Numbered from the stretch's first letter, positions 16,137 to 25,713 are shown. The stretch is 64,000 nt of DNA from Stutzerimonas stutzeri (GCA_002339675.1 DDKB01000019.1:62001-126000); one strand, 5' to 3'. Notes: a model not told the origin generated them from the sequence alone. A program made the numbers and translations.

Positions 16137-17019
16137 TCGGCGCCTGGGCGCGTGCGTAATCCTGCCAGATGTGTATTGCGGCATAGGCGCGCCAGGGCCG
16201 CCAGGCCTCGGCGCGTCCGAGCAGCGCTTTCGCGCTGAGGCCACCGGGGCCCCACAGCGGCGCCTTCATCAGTCCGAGGTCGGCGGCGGGAAAGGCGTCA
16301 GCCTCGCCGAAGCCCCGCAGGGCGATGTATTGCGCAGTCCACGGCCCGATTCCGGGGAGTTCGCAGAGCCGCGCGACCAGATCATCCGCGCCCTGATCGG
16401 TGTGCAAGGCCAGTGCGCCGTCGGCCACCGCAACGGCCAGCCGTTGCAGCGTGGCGACCCGCCGGGTCGGCATGCCGATCTTTTCCAGATTTCCCTGCGC
16501 AACCGCTTGCGGCGTTGGAAACAGCCGGCACAGGCCGTCTGGGGCGGCGTCCGGTAGCGCTTCGCTCAGCCGTTCGATCAGGCGCCGGGCGATGGTTACG
16601 GCGGCCTTGACCGACACCTGCTGGCCGATGATGGCGCGCACGGCCAGCTCGAACGGATCGAACGCACTCGGCAGGCGCAGCCCGGGCTCCAGCGCGACAC
16701 GCGGCCCCAGTTCTGTGTCGCCGGCGAAATGAGCGGCCAGTACCGCCGGGTCGGTCGCCAGGTCGAACATTTGCGTCACCCGCCGGGCCAGCGCCTGCGC
16801 CTGGGCGGCCAGCGAATCGCTGATGCTCAGCTCCAGGCAGTCGGCATCAAGGGCCGGCGTCACGCTTATCCAGCCGGTTCGTTGTGCCAGCCGAACGCTG
16901 CGGCTGTAGCGATCGGGCGTCAGCGCCTCCACCCCGGGAAGCAGGCGCAGGGCGAAGTACTGGTGGAATTGCGCCCAGTGCCAGGGGGCGACATAGGGAA
17001 GCGACAGGGACGATGCCAT
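16084..17019 (-). CDS. alkA: DNA-3-methyladenine glycosylase II
   Basis: The 311-residue protein removes alkylated bases from DNA. The N-terminal AlkA domain is followed by the helix-hairpin-helix motif LCELPGIGPWTAQYIALRG near residue 218, and then by the catalytic Asp in DAFPAADLGL near 243. The segment AVRAIIGQQVSVKAAVTIARRL near 128 is also typical. The last ~20 residues overlap the convergent phosphatase gene. An Ada-type regulator is not adjacent. Confidence 0.94.
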   Translation of the reverse strand: MASSLSLPYVAPWHWAQFHQYFALRLLPGVEALTPDRYSRSVRLAQRTGWISVTPALDADCLELSISDSLAAQAQALARRVTQMFDLATDPAVLAAHFAGDTELGPRVALEPGLRLPSAFDPFELAVRAIIGQQVSVKAAVTIARRLIERLSEALPDAAPDGLCRLFPTPQAVAQGNLEKIGMPTRRVATLQRLAVAVADGALALHTDQGADDLVARLCELPGIGPWTAQYIALRGFGEADAFPAADLGLMKAPLWGPGGLSAKALLGRAEAWRPWRAYAAIHIWQDYARAQAPISRGPAAQCAPASGPDQ

Positions 17020-17179
17020 GGCTGAACCATAGCCACCGTCGATGGGCTTGTCTTCACCAGGTTGGCTTTCAAACCCACGTGGTTCCCCCTGTCATGAGAC
17101 CAAAGTAGAATGCGCCTCTTTGCCAACTGGGCGGCAGGCGCGGCTGCTGCCCTTACGCGATCCATCAGGGAGACACCCC

Positions 17180-18040
17180 ATGAGCGACTATCAGGAAACT
17201 CTCTACGAGGGATACGGCCAGCGATTCGCGATCGACCGCATGCTGCATGAGGTGCGCACCGAGCATCAGCATCTGGTGATCTTCGAGAATGCCCGCATGG
17301 GCCGGGTCATGGCGCTCGATGGCGTGATCCAGACCACCGAGGCGGACGAATTCATCTATCACGAGATGCTGACCCATGTGCCGATCCTCGCCCATGGCCT
17401 GGCGCGGCGGGTATTGATCATTGGTGGCGGCGACGGCGGCATGCTGCGCGAGGTGGCCAAGCACCGTGATGTCGAGAGCATCACCATGGTCGAGATCGAC
17501 GGCACCGTCGTGGAAATGTGCAAGGAGTTCCTGCCGGAGCATTCGAAGGGCGCTTTCGAGGATCCGCGGCTGAACCTGGTGATCGACGACGGCATGCGCT
17601 TCGTCTCGACCACCGAGGAAAAGTTCGATGTGATCATTTCCGACTCGACCGATCCGATCGGGCCGGGCGAGGTGCTGTTTTCGGAGAACTTCTACCAGGC
17701 CTGCCGTCGCTGCCTCAACGATGGCGGCATCCTGGTGACGCAGAACGGCACGCCGTTCATGCAGCTCGGCGAAGTGCAGACCACCGCCAGGCGCATGACC
17801 GGGCTTTTCCCGGACTGGCATTTCTACCAGGCCGCCGTGCCAACCTACATCGGTGGCGCCATGACCTTCGCCTGGGGCGCCTGCGACGTGAGCAGCCGCA
17901 AGGTGTCGCTGGAAACCCTGTGTCAGCGGTTCGCTGGCAGCGGGATCGTCACCCGTTACTACAACCCGCACGTGCATCTGGGCGCGTTCGCGCTGCCGCA
18001 GTACGTCCTGCAGGCGATCAGCAAGCCCAGCAACGACTGA
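17180..18040 (+). CDS. speE: Polyamine aminopropyltransferase (spermidine synthase)
   Basis: The 286-residue cytosolic enzyme transfers an aminopropyl group from decarboxylated SAM to putrescine. Motifs: DEFIYHEMLTHVP near residue 57, the nucleotide-binding IIGGGDGGMLREV near 77, VEIDGTVVEMC near 102 and ISDSTDPIGPGEVLFSE near 154, with the catalytic Asp in SDSTDP. ATG 17180 has GGGAG 8 bases upstream. A TAGAAT sequence at 17106-17111 may be its -10 element. The decarboxylase speD is not adjacent. Confidence 0.96.
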   Translation: MSDYQETLYEGYGQRFAIDRMLHEVRTEHQHLVIFENARMGRVMALDGVIQTTEADEFIYHEMLTHVPILAHGLARRVLIIGGGDGGMLREVAKHRDVESITMVEIDGTVVEMCKEFLPEHSKGAFEDPRLNLVIDDGMRFVSTTEEKFDVIISDSTDPIGPGEVLFSENFYQACRRCLNDGGILVTQNGTPFMQLGEVQTTARRMTGLFPDWHFYQAAVPTYIGGAMTFAWGACDVSSRKVSLETLCQRFAGSGIVTRYYNPHVHLGAFALPQYVLQAISKPSND

Positions 18041-18316
18041 GTGCAGCGATGGGCAGCCGTCCGGTCCCCGGCGCGGCAGCCGGGCCGGTCGATCGATCAC
18101 CCTGTTCGGTTGTCCATTGCAGTACGCCCCTAATGGCCGTATGTTCGAAGAGCGTCCCGGCGGGGCGTCGTCGAGCCGCCATGACCGGTCGCGATCATCG
18201 CAGTGCCTGCCACATCCCTTTCCACGCGGCCGTCTGGCCGGTCCAGTACGACGAGGTTCGAGCAAAAGGCGTCCCATTCCTGAAATCGTCATCCATGAGT
18301 GCGAGGAGGTTGTTTT
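18041..18316. other. 276-base gap between speE and the RraB-like gene
   Basis: No reading frame with a good start or known sequence is visible. The last bases carry the strong AGGAGG site for the next gene. The gap probably holds that gene's promoter, but I cannot pick convincing hexamers. Confidence 0.4.
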
Positions 18317-18658
18317 ATGAGTACCACCTTCCATGAAGACGTAAGCAGCAATGTGCTTCTGCGGATGAAAGAGGGCGGCTTCGATTTCGCCCGTGTCCAT
18401 CCCATCGAGTTCTACGCCGTGTTTCCCGACCGCGAGCGAGCCTGCGCGGCGGCCAGCACCTTTCGCGGCGAATGCGTCAATACGCAGATCGCTCCCCGAG
18501 ACGATGGCGCCTGGGACCTTCAGGTCAGCAAGGTGATGTATGCCACCTTCGACGGCATCGGCGATTTCGAGCAAGACCTGGAGAACCTGGTCGAGCCGCT
18601 GGGGGGCGTGCTCGATGGCTGGGGCGTGACCCAGGAATTGTCGGGCTGCGCCGTCTGA
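18317..18658 (+). CDS. RraB-type regulator of ribonuclease E
   Basis: The 113-residue acidic protein matches the RraB family (ribonuclease E inhibitor B): HPIEFYAVFPDRERACAAAS, the basic-free middle strand, WDLQVSKVMYATFDGIGDFE, and the closing LVEPLGGVLDGWGV. In E. coli, RraB binds RNase E and alters its choice of RNA substrates. ATG 18317 follows AGGAGG with a 6-base spacer, one of the best ribosome sites in the window. The family assignment is firmer than the function in this organism. Confidence 0.82.
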   Translation: MSTTFHEDVSSNVLLRMKEGGFDFARVHPIEFYAVFPDRERACAAASTFRGECVNTQIAPRDDGAWDLQVSKVMYATFDGIGDFEQDLENLVEPLGGVLDGWGVTQELSGCAV

Positions 18659-18662
18659 CGCT

Positions 18663-19619
18663 TCAACCCAGCCCAACACCGCTTCGCAGTGCCTGATCCC
18701 ATGGCGGGATCGGGCCGAAGCGGTTTTTCAGGAATTCCAGCAGTAACCGGCTGCGCGAGTCGGTCTCCCGGGTCAGGCGCAGCGTATAAATCCCGCTGGG
18801 CTCCGGTTCCGGCCAGCCCTTTTCGCAAAACAACGGATGTAACTCGCCACGCAGCAGGTGCTCGCTGATCAGCCAGGTAGGCAGATGGGCGATGCCCAGG
18901 CCGGCGAGTGCGCCGCACAGCAGCGCTTCGGCATTGTTCGCCACCATTCGCAGGCGGCCGGGGCGCAGTGCCTGTTGCTTGCCATCGAGTACGAAGCGCC
19001 AGGCGTGGGGCGGGGAGAGGGTGTCCCAGTCGAGGCCGTCGTGTTCCTGCAACTGCAAGGGCGACAGCGGCGTGCCGCGCCGCTGCAGATAGGCGGGGCT
19101 GGCGCAGGCGATGCGTGTCAGGGACGCGAGGGGTGTTGCCACCAGCCGGGTGTCGGCGAGCGGACCGATACGCAGGCTCAGGTCGACCTTGCCCAGGTGC
19201 TCGCCCTGCAGGTCGATGAAACTGTCGATCAGCCTCAGTTCGATGTCCACGCCGGGGTAGGCCTGGAGGAATTCCGCCAGTGCCGGTGCCAGGTGGCGGC
19301 GACCGAAGGGCGCCGGGGCGTCGATGCGAATCTGGCCGTGCGGGCTGTTCTGGCTCGCGGCAAGTTCCGCGCGTGCCAGTTGCATCTCGTGCACGATGCG
19401 GCGCGCCCGCTCGGCAAAGGCGCGTCCGGCCGAGGTCGGCCTGACGGCATGGGTGCTGCGGCTGAACAGGCTGCAGCCAAGCGAGGCCTCCAGTGCGCTG
19501 ATGCGCCGCGCGATGGCTGATGGCGTCAGACCGTGCAGGCGGCCGGAGGCCGAAAAACTGCCGCTTTCCAGCACGTCGAGAAAAAGCCCGAACTGTTCGG
19601 TGAGCAGATCCGATTGCAT
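18663..19619 (-). CDS. LysR-family transcriptional regulator
   Basis: With the start at 19619 the protein has 318 residues. The N-terminal winged helix-turn-helix is FGLFLDVLESGSFSASGRLH followed by LTPSAIARRISALEASLGCSLF (residues about 9-55), and the C-terminal substrate-binding domain of the CrgA/AaeR-like type runs from about 90 to 300. It is divergent from the TSUP permease at 19730, which it probably controls. Upstream ATGs at 19658 and 19703 exist but would lengthen the N-terminus unusually. The inducer is unknown. Confidence 0.92.
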   Translation of the reverse strand: MQSDLLTEQFGLFLDVLESGSFSASGRLHGLTPSAIARRISALEASLGCSLFSRSTHAVRPTSAGRAFAERARRIVHEMQLARAELAASQNSPHGQIRIDAPAPFGRRHLAPALAEFLQAYPGVDIELRLIDSFIDLQGEHLGKVDLSLRIGPLADTRLVATPLASLTRIACASPAYLQRRGTPLSPLQLQEHDGLDWDTLSPPHAWRFVLDGKQQALRPGRLRMVANNAEALLCGALAGLGIAHLPTWLISEHLLRGELHPLFCEKGWPEPEPSGIYTLRLTRETDSRSRLLLEFLKNRFGPIPPWDQALRSGVGLG

Positions 19620-19729
19620 GGGTTTCACCAATTGGCTGTGCGTGTTGAGCACAGCCATTTTGCGCGGCTTTGCGTTTCGCTGCGAGAGTCGGCTCGCTAG
19701 CATGCTTTCTTTTTTGCCGGGTTGGCTCC

Positions 19730-20485
19730 ATGGATCTGTACGCGACAGGCCTGAATATCCTGCTGGGCCTCGCCCTCGGTGCGCTTGGTGGGTTGTTCGG
19801 AATCGGCGGGGGGCTGATCGCCATCCCGGTCATTGGCGTGCTGTTCGGACTGGATCAGCAGGTCGCGCAGGGGACCGCTCTGGTGATGGTGGTGCCCAAC
19901 GTGTTGCTCGCGATATGGCGCTACCATCAGCGCAATCGCATCGAGTGGCGTCATGCGGTCGCGCTGGGCGTTACCAGCTTCTGCTTCGCCATTGGCGGCG
20001 CGGCGGTCGCGGTTTCGCTGGACGCCGCGCGCATGCGGGTCGCCTTTATCGGCTTTCTCCTGGCGCTGGCTGCCTACAGCCTGCTGCGCAGCTTTCTGCT
20101 GACCCCGCCAGGCGGCACACGGCTCCGCTACCCCTGGCCGTGGCTGAGCGCGCTGGGAGCGGGGGCGGGGGCGTTGGGCGGGCTGTTCGGAGTCGGCGGT
20201 GCGGTCCTCGCCACGCCCGTGCTGACCAGCGTATTTGGTGCCTCGCAGGTGGTCGCTCAGGGACTCTCGCTCTCGCTGGCCGCGCCGAGTACCGCCGTCA
20301 CCCTGGTGACCTACGCCAGCCACGGTCAGGTCAACTGGGCGCTGGGGTTACCCCTCGCGGTGGGCGGACTGCTCAGCATCAGTCTGGGCGTGCGGCTGGC
20401 GCATGCGTTGCCGGAGCGTCTGCTGCGCGGCCTGTTCGCGCTGTTTCTGGTGTTCAGCGCGGTCCTGCTCTGGATGGAAGTCTGA
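19730..20485 (+). CDS. TSUP-family permease (TauE/SafE-like)
   Basis: The 251-residue protein has about eight membrane spans and the twin glycine-rich motif of the TauE/SafE family: GALGGLFGIGGGLIAIPV near residue 18 and GALGGLFGVGGAVLATPV near 147, one in each half of the internal repeat. Members export sulfite or organosulfonates or move related anions; the substrate here is not evident. It is divergent from a LysR regulator. It is unrelated in sequence to the copper-linked TauE-like protein at 34327. Confidence 0.9.
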   Translation: MDLYATGLNILLGLALGALGGLFGIGGGLIAIPVIGVLFGLDQQVAQGTALVMVVPNVLLAIWRYHQRNRIEWRHAVALGVTSFCFAIGGAAVAVSLDAARMRVAFIGFLLALAAYSLLRSFLLTPPGGTRLRYPWPWLSALGAGAGALGGLFGVGGAVLATPVLTSVFGASQVVAQGLSLSLAAPSTAVTLVTYASHGQVNWALGLPLAVGGLLSISLGVRLAHALPERLLRGLFALFLVFSAVLLWMEV

Positions 20486-20494
20486 TGGGCGCGC

Positions 20495-21886
20495 TCAGGC
20501 GCGTGCCGCTTGCCGGCGTATCGCGCGGCGCGCACTGCGCGCAAGGCGAATACTGAGCAGGACAGCGGCACAACTGAGTCCGGCGATCAGGCCTTGCCAG
20601 AGTCCGGCGGGCCCGCTCGGTTCACCCAGGCGATCGGTCAGGCCGAGCAGGTAGCCGACCGGCAGGCCGATGCCCCAGTAGGCGAATAGCGTGAAGACCA
20701 TGGTCATGCGCGTGTCCTGGTAGCCGCGCAGTGCGCCGGCCGCGGTGACCTGAACCACATCGGAGAACTGGAACAGGGCGGCGTAGAAGAACAGGCCGGC
20801 GGCCACTGCAATCACGGCGGGATCGGTGGTGTAGATGCGCGCGATCTGTTCGCCGAAAAGCAGCATGAGTCCCGCCGAAAAGCAGGCATAGAAGAGGCTA
20901 GAGACGATTCCCACTCCCGCGACGAAGCGTGCATCCCTTGGGGTCCCACGCCCCAGCGCCTGGCCGATGCGAATGGTGATGGCCATACCCAGCGACAGCG
21001 GAATCATAAAGATCAGCGAGGTGAAATTGAGTGCGATCTGGTGGCCGGCCACCACGGTCGCGCCGAGCGCACCGATGAGCAGTGCGATCACCGAAAAGAT
21101 GCTGGCCTCGGCAAACACGGCGACACCGATCGGTACGCCGACCGATAGCAGGTGCCGCAGCACCGGCCAGTGCGGCCAGTCCAGGCGAATGAAGAGGCCG
21201 CTTGGCTGGTAATAGACTGCGCGCCGGACCCAGAACAGCATCGCCAGGAGCATGAAACCCATGACCAGGGCGGTCGCCCAGCCACAGCCCACGCCGCCCA
21301 TGGCCGGCACGCCCAGCTTGCCGTAGATGAAGATGTAGTTGAGCGGAATGTTGAGCATCAGTGCCAGCACGCCGATCACCATGCTGGGCCTGGTATGACC
21401 GAGGCCGTCGCTGTAGCAGCGCAGTACCTGGTAGAGCGCCACGGCCGGGAAACCGCAGGCGACGGCGCGCAGGTAGGCCATGCTGGGTTCGATCAGCGCC
21501 GGCTCGACCTGCATCAGCCAGAGGACCGGTTCGGCGTTCCACATCAACACTGCGAACAGCGAACCGACCCCAAGCCCCATCCACAGCGCCTGGCGTACCA
21601 AGGGGCCAATCTGCTCATGCTGATCGCGGCCGAAGTGCTGAGCGACGTTGGGCGTGGTGGCAAGGATGACCCCGGTGACCAGCAGAAACACCGGCACCCA
21701 GATCGAGTTGCCGAGGGCAACGGCGGCGAGATCCTCGGGGCTGACGCGGCCGGCCATCAGGGTGTCGACGAACCCCATGGCGGTGTTGGCCAGTTGCGCG
21801 ACCATCATCGGCAGGGCAAGGGCGAAGAGGGTGCGCAGTTCAATGCGAACCCGTCTGAGCTTGGACTCAGTGGGCATTGCATGCAT
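20495..21886 (-). CDS. MATE-family multidrug efflux transporter
   Basis: The protein of about 463 residues has twelve hydrophobic spans and the NorM/PmpM-type MATE signature: ALPMMVAQLANTAMGFVDTLMAGRVSPEDLAAVALG at the N-terminus and the symmetry-related GVPIGVAVFAEASIFSVIALLIGALG near residue 245. It would expel cationic drugs in exchange for Na+ or H+. It ends 9 bases from the convergent TSUP gene and is divergent from pdxB. An alternative start is ATG 21877, three codons later; neither has a clear ribosome site. Confidence 0.93.
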   Translation of the reverse strand: MHAMPTESKLRRVRIELRTLFALALPMMVAQLANTAMGFVDTLMAGRVSPEDLAAVALGNSIWVPVFLLVTGVILATTPNVAQHFGRDQHEQIGPLVRQALWMGLGVGSLFAVLMWNAEPVLWLMQVEPALIEPSMAYLRAVACGFPAVALYQVLRCYSDGLGHTRPSMVIGVLALMLNIPLNYIFIYGKLGVPAMGGVGCGWATALVMGFMLLAMLFWVRRAVYYQPSGLFIRLDWPHWPVLRHLLSVGVPIGVAVFAEASIFSVIALLIGALGATVVAGHQIALNFTSLIFMIPLSLGMAITIRIGQALGRGTPRDARFVAGVGIVSSLFYACFSAGLMLLFGEQIARIYTTDPAVIAVAAGLFFYAALFQFSDVVQVTAAGALRGYQDTRMTMVFTLFAYWGIGLPVGYLLGLTDRLGEPSGPAGLWQGLIAGLSCAAVLLSIRLARSARRAIRRQAARA

Positions 21887-21995
21887 CCGATTGTATACAG
21901 AAGCGCGCTAGTCTAGCCGTCGCCGTGGCGGTCGGGAAGGCGCCATGGCCGCGTCAGCCGGTCTAGAATGGGCGCGACAACCAGGAGCCGAGCCG

Positions 21996-23141
21996 ATGCA
22001 CATCCTTGCCGACGAAAATATCCCGCTGGTCGACGAATTCTTTGCCGGGCATGGCACGATCCGCCGCATGCCGGGCCGCGCGATTAATCGCGCGTCACTG
22101 GAACAGGCTGATGTGCTGCTGGTTCGCTCGGTGACGCGGGTCGACCGCGCCCTGCTAGAGGGCTCGGCGGTCAGGTTCGTAGGCACCTGCACCATCGGCA
22201 CGGATCACCTCGACCTGGACTATCTCGACGCAGCGGGCATCGGCTGGGCAAGCGCTCCGGGTTGCAATGCGCGCGGCGTCGTCGATTATGTGCTCGGCGC
22301 GCTGCTGGCCCTGGCCGAGCACGCGGGCGTTTCGCTGGAACGGCGGCGTTATGGCGTGGTGGGGGCCGGAGAAGTGGGCGGCCGGCTCGTGGAGGTGTTG
22401 CGCGGTCTTGGCTGGGACGTGCGCGTCTGCGACCCGCCGAGGCAGGCGCGCGAGGCCGGTGCGTTCGTTTCCCTCGACGAGATCCTTGCCGAGTGCGACG
22501 TGATCAGCTTGCATACGCCGCTGACCCTGGAAGGCGAGTACGCCACCTTTCATCTGGTTGATGACGCGCGGCTGTCGTGCCTGCGCCCCGGAAGTTGGCT
22601 GATCAACGCGGCCCGTGGCGCCGTGGTCGACAATGCGGCCCTGCTTGGGCAGCTGCTTCGTCGGTCTGACCTGCACGCCGTGCTCGATGTCTGGGAAGGC
22701 GAGCCGCAGGTCGATGTCGCGCTCGCCGAGCGATGCCGCATCGCGACACCGCATATTGCCGGCTACAGCCTGGATGGCAAGCTGCGCGGAACCGCACAGA
22801 TCTACCGTGCGTTCTGCGCCCGGTGGGGGCTGGAGCCGTCCGTCGAGCTCGCGGACCTGATGCCGGTTGCGCCGCTGCGGGGCCTCTCGTTCGAAAAAAC
22901 GGTCACTGCGCAAGAACTCCTCCCGACCTTGTGCCGCGCCGTCTATGATCCGCGCCGTGACGACGCCGACTTCCGTCGAAGCCTGCAGGGCGACGAGGCG
23001 CAGCGCCGCGCGGGCTTCGATCAACTGCGCAAGCATTATCCGGCCCGGCGTGAGATCGATGGCCTGCGGATCGAGCTGCGCGGCGCCCCGTCGGAGCTCG
23101 CCCAGGTGGTTCGTGCGCTGGGCGCGAGGTGCACGGATTGA
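21996..23141 (+). CDS. pdxB: Erythronate-4-phosphate dehydrogenase
   Basis: The 381-residue NAD-dependent enzyme oxidises 4-phosphoerythronate in pyridoxal-phosphate synthesis. It starts with the typical MHILADENIPLVDEFF. The Rossmann motif GVVGAGEVGGRLVEVL is near residue 120, LINAARGAVVDN near 199 and the catalytic histidine in TPHIAGYSLDGK near 253. The C-terminal ~85 residues are the PdxB dimerisation domain, which distinguishes it from other D-2-hydroxyacid dehydrogenases. AGGAG precedes ATG 21996 by about 10 bases. Confidence 0.96.
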   Translation: MHILADENIPLVDEFFAGHGTIRRMPGRAINRASLEQADVLLVRSVTRVDRALLEGSAVRFVGTCTIGTDHLDLDYLDAAGIGWASAPGCNARGVVDYVLGALLALAEHAGVSLERRRYGVVGAGEVGGRLVEVLRGLGWDVRVCDPPRQAREAGAFVSLDEILAECDVISLHTPLTLEGEYATFHLVDDARLSCLRPGSWLINAARGAVVDNAALLGQLLRRSDLHAVLDVWEGEPQVDVALAERCRIATPHIAGYSLDGKLRGTAQIYRAFCARWGLEPSVELADLMPVAPLRGLSFEKTVTAQELLPTLCRAVYDPRRDDADFRRSLQGDEAQRRAGFDQLRKHYPARREIDGLRIELRGAPSELAQVVRALGARCTD

Positions 23142-23179
23142 CCGCATCGGCAACTATGCCATCCGGGCAGCCGGACAAG

Positions 23180-23202
23180 AGGCCGGATGCAATTTCCGGC
23201 CT
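23180..23202. terminator. Hairpin between pdxB and dnaX
   Basis: AGGCCGG (23180-23186) and CCGGCCT (23196-23202) form a perfect 7-base-pair stem with a 9-base loop. There is no T-run after it, so it may be a weak or factor-dependent terminator for pdxB or an mRNA structure in the dnaX leader. Confidence 0.35.
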
Positions 23203-23248
23203 GCTCCGCTAGCATTACGCGTTCCCCGCTTTATCCCGCGATGGTGTT

Positions 23249-25264
23249 ATGAGTTATCAGGTACTAGCCCGCAAATGGCGTCCGCGCTCGTTCCGCGAAA
23301 TGGTCGGCCAGACGCATGTGCTCAAGGCCTTGATCAATGCACTGGACAGCCAGCGCCTGCATCATGCGTACCTGTTCACCGGCACACGCGGCGTTGGTAA
23401 GACGACCATTGCGCGAATCATTGCCAAGTGCCTCAATTGCGAGACGGGCATCAGCTCGACGCCCTGCGGCGAGTGCTCGGTCTGTCGGGAAATCGACGAG
23501 GGCCGTTTCGTTGATCTGATCGAGGTCGATGCGGCCAGTCGGACCAAGGTCGAAGACACACGCGAGCTGCTGGACAACGTGCAGTACGCTCCCAGCCGTG
23601 GTCGCTACAAGGTCTATCTGATCGACGAAGTGCACATGCTTTCGTCGCATTCGTTCAATGCGCTGCTCAAGACGCTCGAGGAGCCACCGCCTCACGTCAA
23701 GTTTCTGCTGGCCACCACGGACCCGCAGAAGCTGCCGGTCACCATTCTGTCGCGCTGCCTGCAATTTTCCCTGAAAAACATGCCGCCCGAGCGGGTCGTC
23801 GAGCATCTGACCCATGTGCTCGGTGTCGAGCAGGTGCCGTTCGAGCCCGATGCGCTCTGGCTGCTTGGACGCGCGGCCGACGGCTCCATGCGCGACGCCA
23901 TGAGTCTTACCGACCAGGCCATCGCCTTTGGTGAAGGCAGGGTCCTGGCTGCCGACGTGCGCAGCATGCTTGGCACCCTCGACCATGGCCAGGTGTACGG
24001 CGTGCTGCAGGCGCTGCTTGAAGGCGATGCGCGCGGCCTGCTTGAGGCGGTTCGACAACTGGCCGAGCAGGGCCCCGACTGGGCCGGCGTGCTGGCCGAA
24101 ATGCTCAACGTCCTGCACCGCGTCGCCGTGGCCCAGGCGTTGCCGGATGCCGTGGACAACGGGCAGGGCGACCGCGACCGTGTACTGGCACTGGCCCAGG
24201 CGCTGCCCGCCGAAGACGTGCAGTTCTACTACCAGATGGGCCTGATTGGCCGCCGCGACCTGCCATTGGCGCCTGACCCGCGTAGCGGCTTCGAAATGGT
24301 GCTGTTGCGCATGCTGGCGTTCCGCCCAGCCGACAGCGAACAGGCCCCGCGAACATCACTAAAGCCCCAGGGGATCAGTCCGGCCACGACTGACTCCGAG
24401 ACAATCCCAGTGGCCGGCGCCGGTCCCGTGTCGATGCCCGCCGCCGCGTCCTCCACACCGATTGCGCAGGGCTCCCCCGTAGCAGAGGCAGGCAGCGACG
24501 TCGTGGCGCGCGCTGCTGCGCCGACCAGCCCGGCACCAGCGGAACCCCGTGCGGCGACGCCGGCGCCGACGTCCGATTCGCCTGCGGCGGATGCCGTTCA
24601 CGTCGATGTGCCATGGAACGAGCCACCGGCCACCTCGCCCGTGGCGGTGGAAAGTGAGGCCGCCGCGCAGCGCGTGGTCCCGCCAGTGGTGCCCGAGCAT
24701 GTGGCCTCGGTCATTCAGGTCGCCGAATCCGAGGACGACGAGCCGCCGCTGACCGACGAGGACTACTTCGAGGTCGAAAACCAGGCCGAAGCCTACCTGG
24801 ATGGCCTGGAAGACTTTTCGTCTGCGGATGCCGCACCAGAGCCGGCCCCGGCCGTCGAGCCGGCGACCGGCCTGGCGGCAGAGTGGCAGGCGATCTTTCT
24901 CAAGCTTGGCCTGGGTGGTCTGACGGGAAGCATCGCGGCCAACTGCACACTGGTCTCGGTCGAAGGCGATCGCTGGCTCATGCACCTTGATCCGGCGCAG
25001 AGTGCCCTGTTCAACGCGACCCAGCAGCGCCGCCTGAACGATGCGCTGAGCCAGTTCCATGGTCGCACGCTGCAGCTGGACATCCAGTTGCAGACGCCCC
25101 AGCAGGAGACCCCGGCGCAGGCGGCGGCGCGACGTCGCGGCGAGCGCCAGCAGGCTGCGGAGCAGTCGATCCAGGCCGATCCGGTGGTGCAACAGCTCAT
25201 GCAACAGTTCGCAGCGGTGATCCGTGACGGTACCATCGAGCCGCTAGAACACTCCGAACCCTGA
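23249..25264 (+). CDS. dnaX: DNA polymerase III subunits gamma/tau
   Basis: The 671-residue clamp-loader ATPase starts MSYQVLARKWRPRSF. The Walker A motif is GTRGVGKTTIARI near residue 45, the zinc-binding cysteines are in CLNCETGISSTPCGECSVC (64-82), the Walker B motif is YLIDEVHML near 125 and the sensor-1 segment is ATTDPQKLPVTILSRC. Residues ~355-540 are a Pro/Ala/acidic linker, and the C-terminal tau domain that contacts polymerase and helicase follows. I see no A-AAA-AAG slippery heptamer as in E. coli, so any short gamma form must arise differently. ybaB and recR follow, the classic order. Confidence 0.97.
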   Translation: MSYQVLARKWRPRSFREMVGQTHVLKALINALDSQRLHHAYLFTGTRGVGKTTIARIIAKCLNCETGISSTPCGECSVCREIDEGRFVDLIEVDAASRTKVEDTRELLDNVQYAPSRGRYKVYLIDEVHMLSSHSFNALLKTLEEPPPHVKFLLATTDPQKLPVTILSRCLQFSLKNMPPERVVEHLTHVLGVEQVPFEPDALWLLGRAADGSMRDAMSLTDQAIAFGEGRVLAADVRSMLGTLDHGQVYGVLQALLEGDARGLLEAVRQLAEQGPDWAGVLAEMLNVLHRVAVAQALPDAVDNGQGDRDRVLALAQALPAEDVQFYYQMGLIGRRDLPLAPDPRSGFEMVLLRMLAFRPADSEQAPRTSLKPQGISPATTDSETIPVAGAGPVSMPAAASSTPIAQGSPVAEAGSDVVARAAAPTSPAPAEPRAATPAPTSDSPAADAVHVDVPWNEPPATSPVAVESEAAAQRVVPPVVPEHVASVIQVAESEDDEPPLTDEDYFEVENQAEAYLDGLEDFSSADAAPEPAPAVEPATGLAAEWQAIFLKLGLGGLTGSIAANCTLVSVEGDRWLMHLDPAQSALFNATQQRRLNDALSQFHGRTLQLDIQLQTPQQETPAQAAARRRGERQQAAEQSIQADPVVQQLMQQFAAVIRDGTIEPLEHSEP

Positions 25265-25280
25265 TCCGAGGTAGATCCCC

Positions 25281-25607
25281 ATGATGAAAGGTGGCATGGC
25301 CGGCCTGATGAAGCAGGCTCAGCAGATGCAGGAAAAGATGCAGAAGATGCAGGAGGAACTGGCCAATGCCGAGGTCACCGGTCAGTCCGGTGCGGGTCTG
25401 GTCAGCGTGGTGATGAATGGCCGACACGACGTCAAGCGCGTCAGCCTGGACGACAGCCTCATGCAGGAAGACAAGGAGATCCTGGAGGATCTGATCGCAG
25501 CCGCAGTCAATGACGCCGTGCGCAAGATCGAGCAGAACAGCAAGGAAAAGATGGCAGGCATGACCGATGGCATGCAGTTGCCGCCGGGTTTCAAGATGCC
25601 GTTCTAA
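25281..25607 (+). CDS. ybaB: YbaB/EbfC-family nucleoid-associated protein
   Basis: The 108-residue protein begins MMKGGMAGLMKQAQQMQEKM, an amphipathic helix typical of the family, followed by a beta-rich core with V-M-N-G-R-x-D-V-K-R-V and the conserved helix KEILEDLIAAAVNDAVRKIE. Dimers bind DNA with little sequence preference. It starts 16 bases after dnaX and lies upstream of recR. A second ATG three bases later (25284) is equally possible. Confidence 0.95.
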   Translation: MMKGGMAGLMKQAQQMQEKMQKMQEELANAEVTGQSGAGLVSVVMNGRHDVKRVSLDDSLMQEDKEILEDLIAAAVNDAVRKIEQNSKEKMAGMTDGMQLPPGFKMPF

Positions 25608-25713
25608 CCCCGCCAAATCGTAACGCGCCGGTCCGAATCGGGCTGGCCGGAGCGATCCGGGCCGAGGCCCGGTCGGCCTCCGTCGCTTCACCTCCCAGTT
25701 TCTCGAGATATCC

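Noticed and set aside
23142..23248. Possible 4.5S (SRP) RNA gene upstream of dnaX
   Set aside because: I expected it by analogy with P. aeruginosa, but the conserved core GGAAGGAAGCAGCC is absent; only a short hairpin is present.
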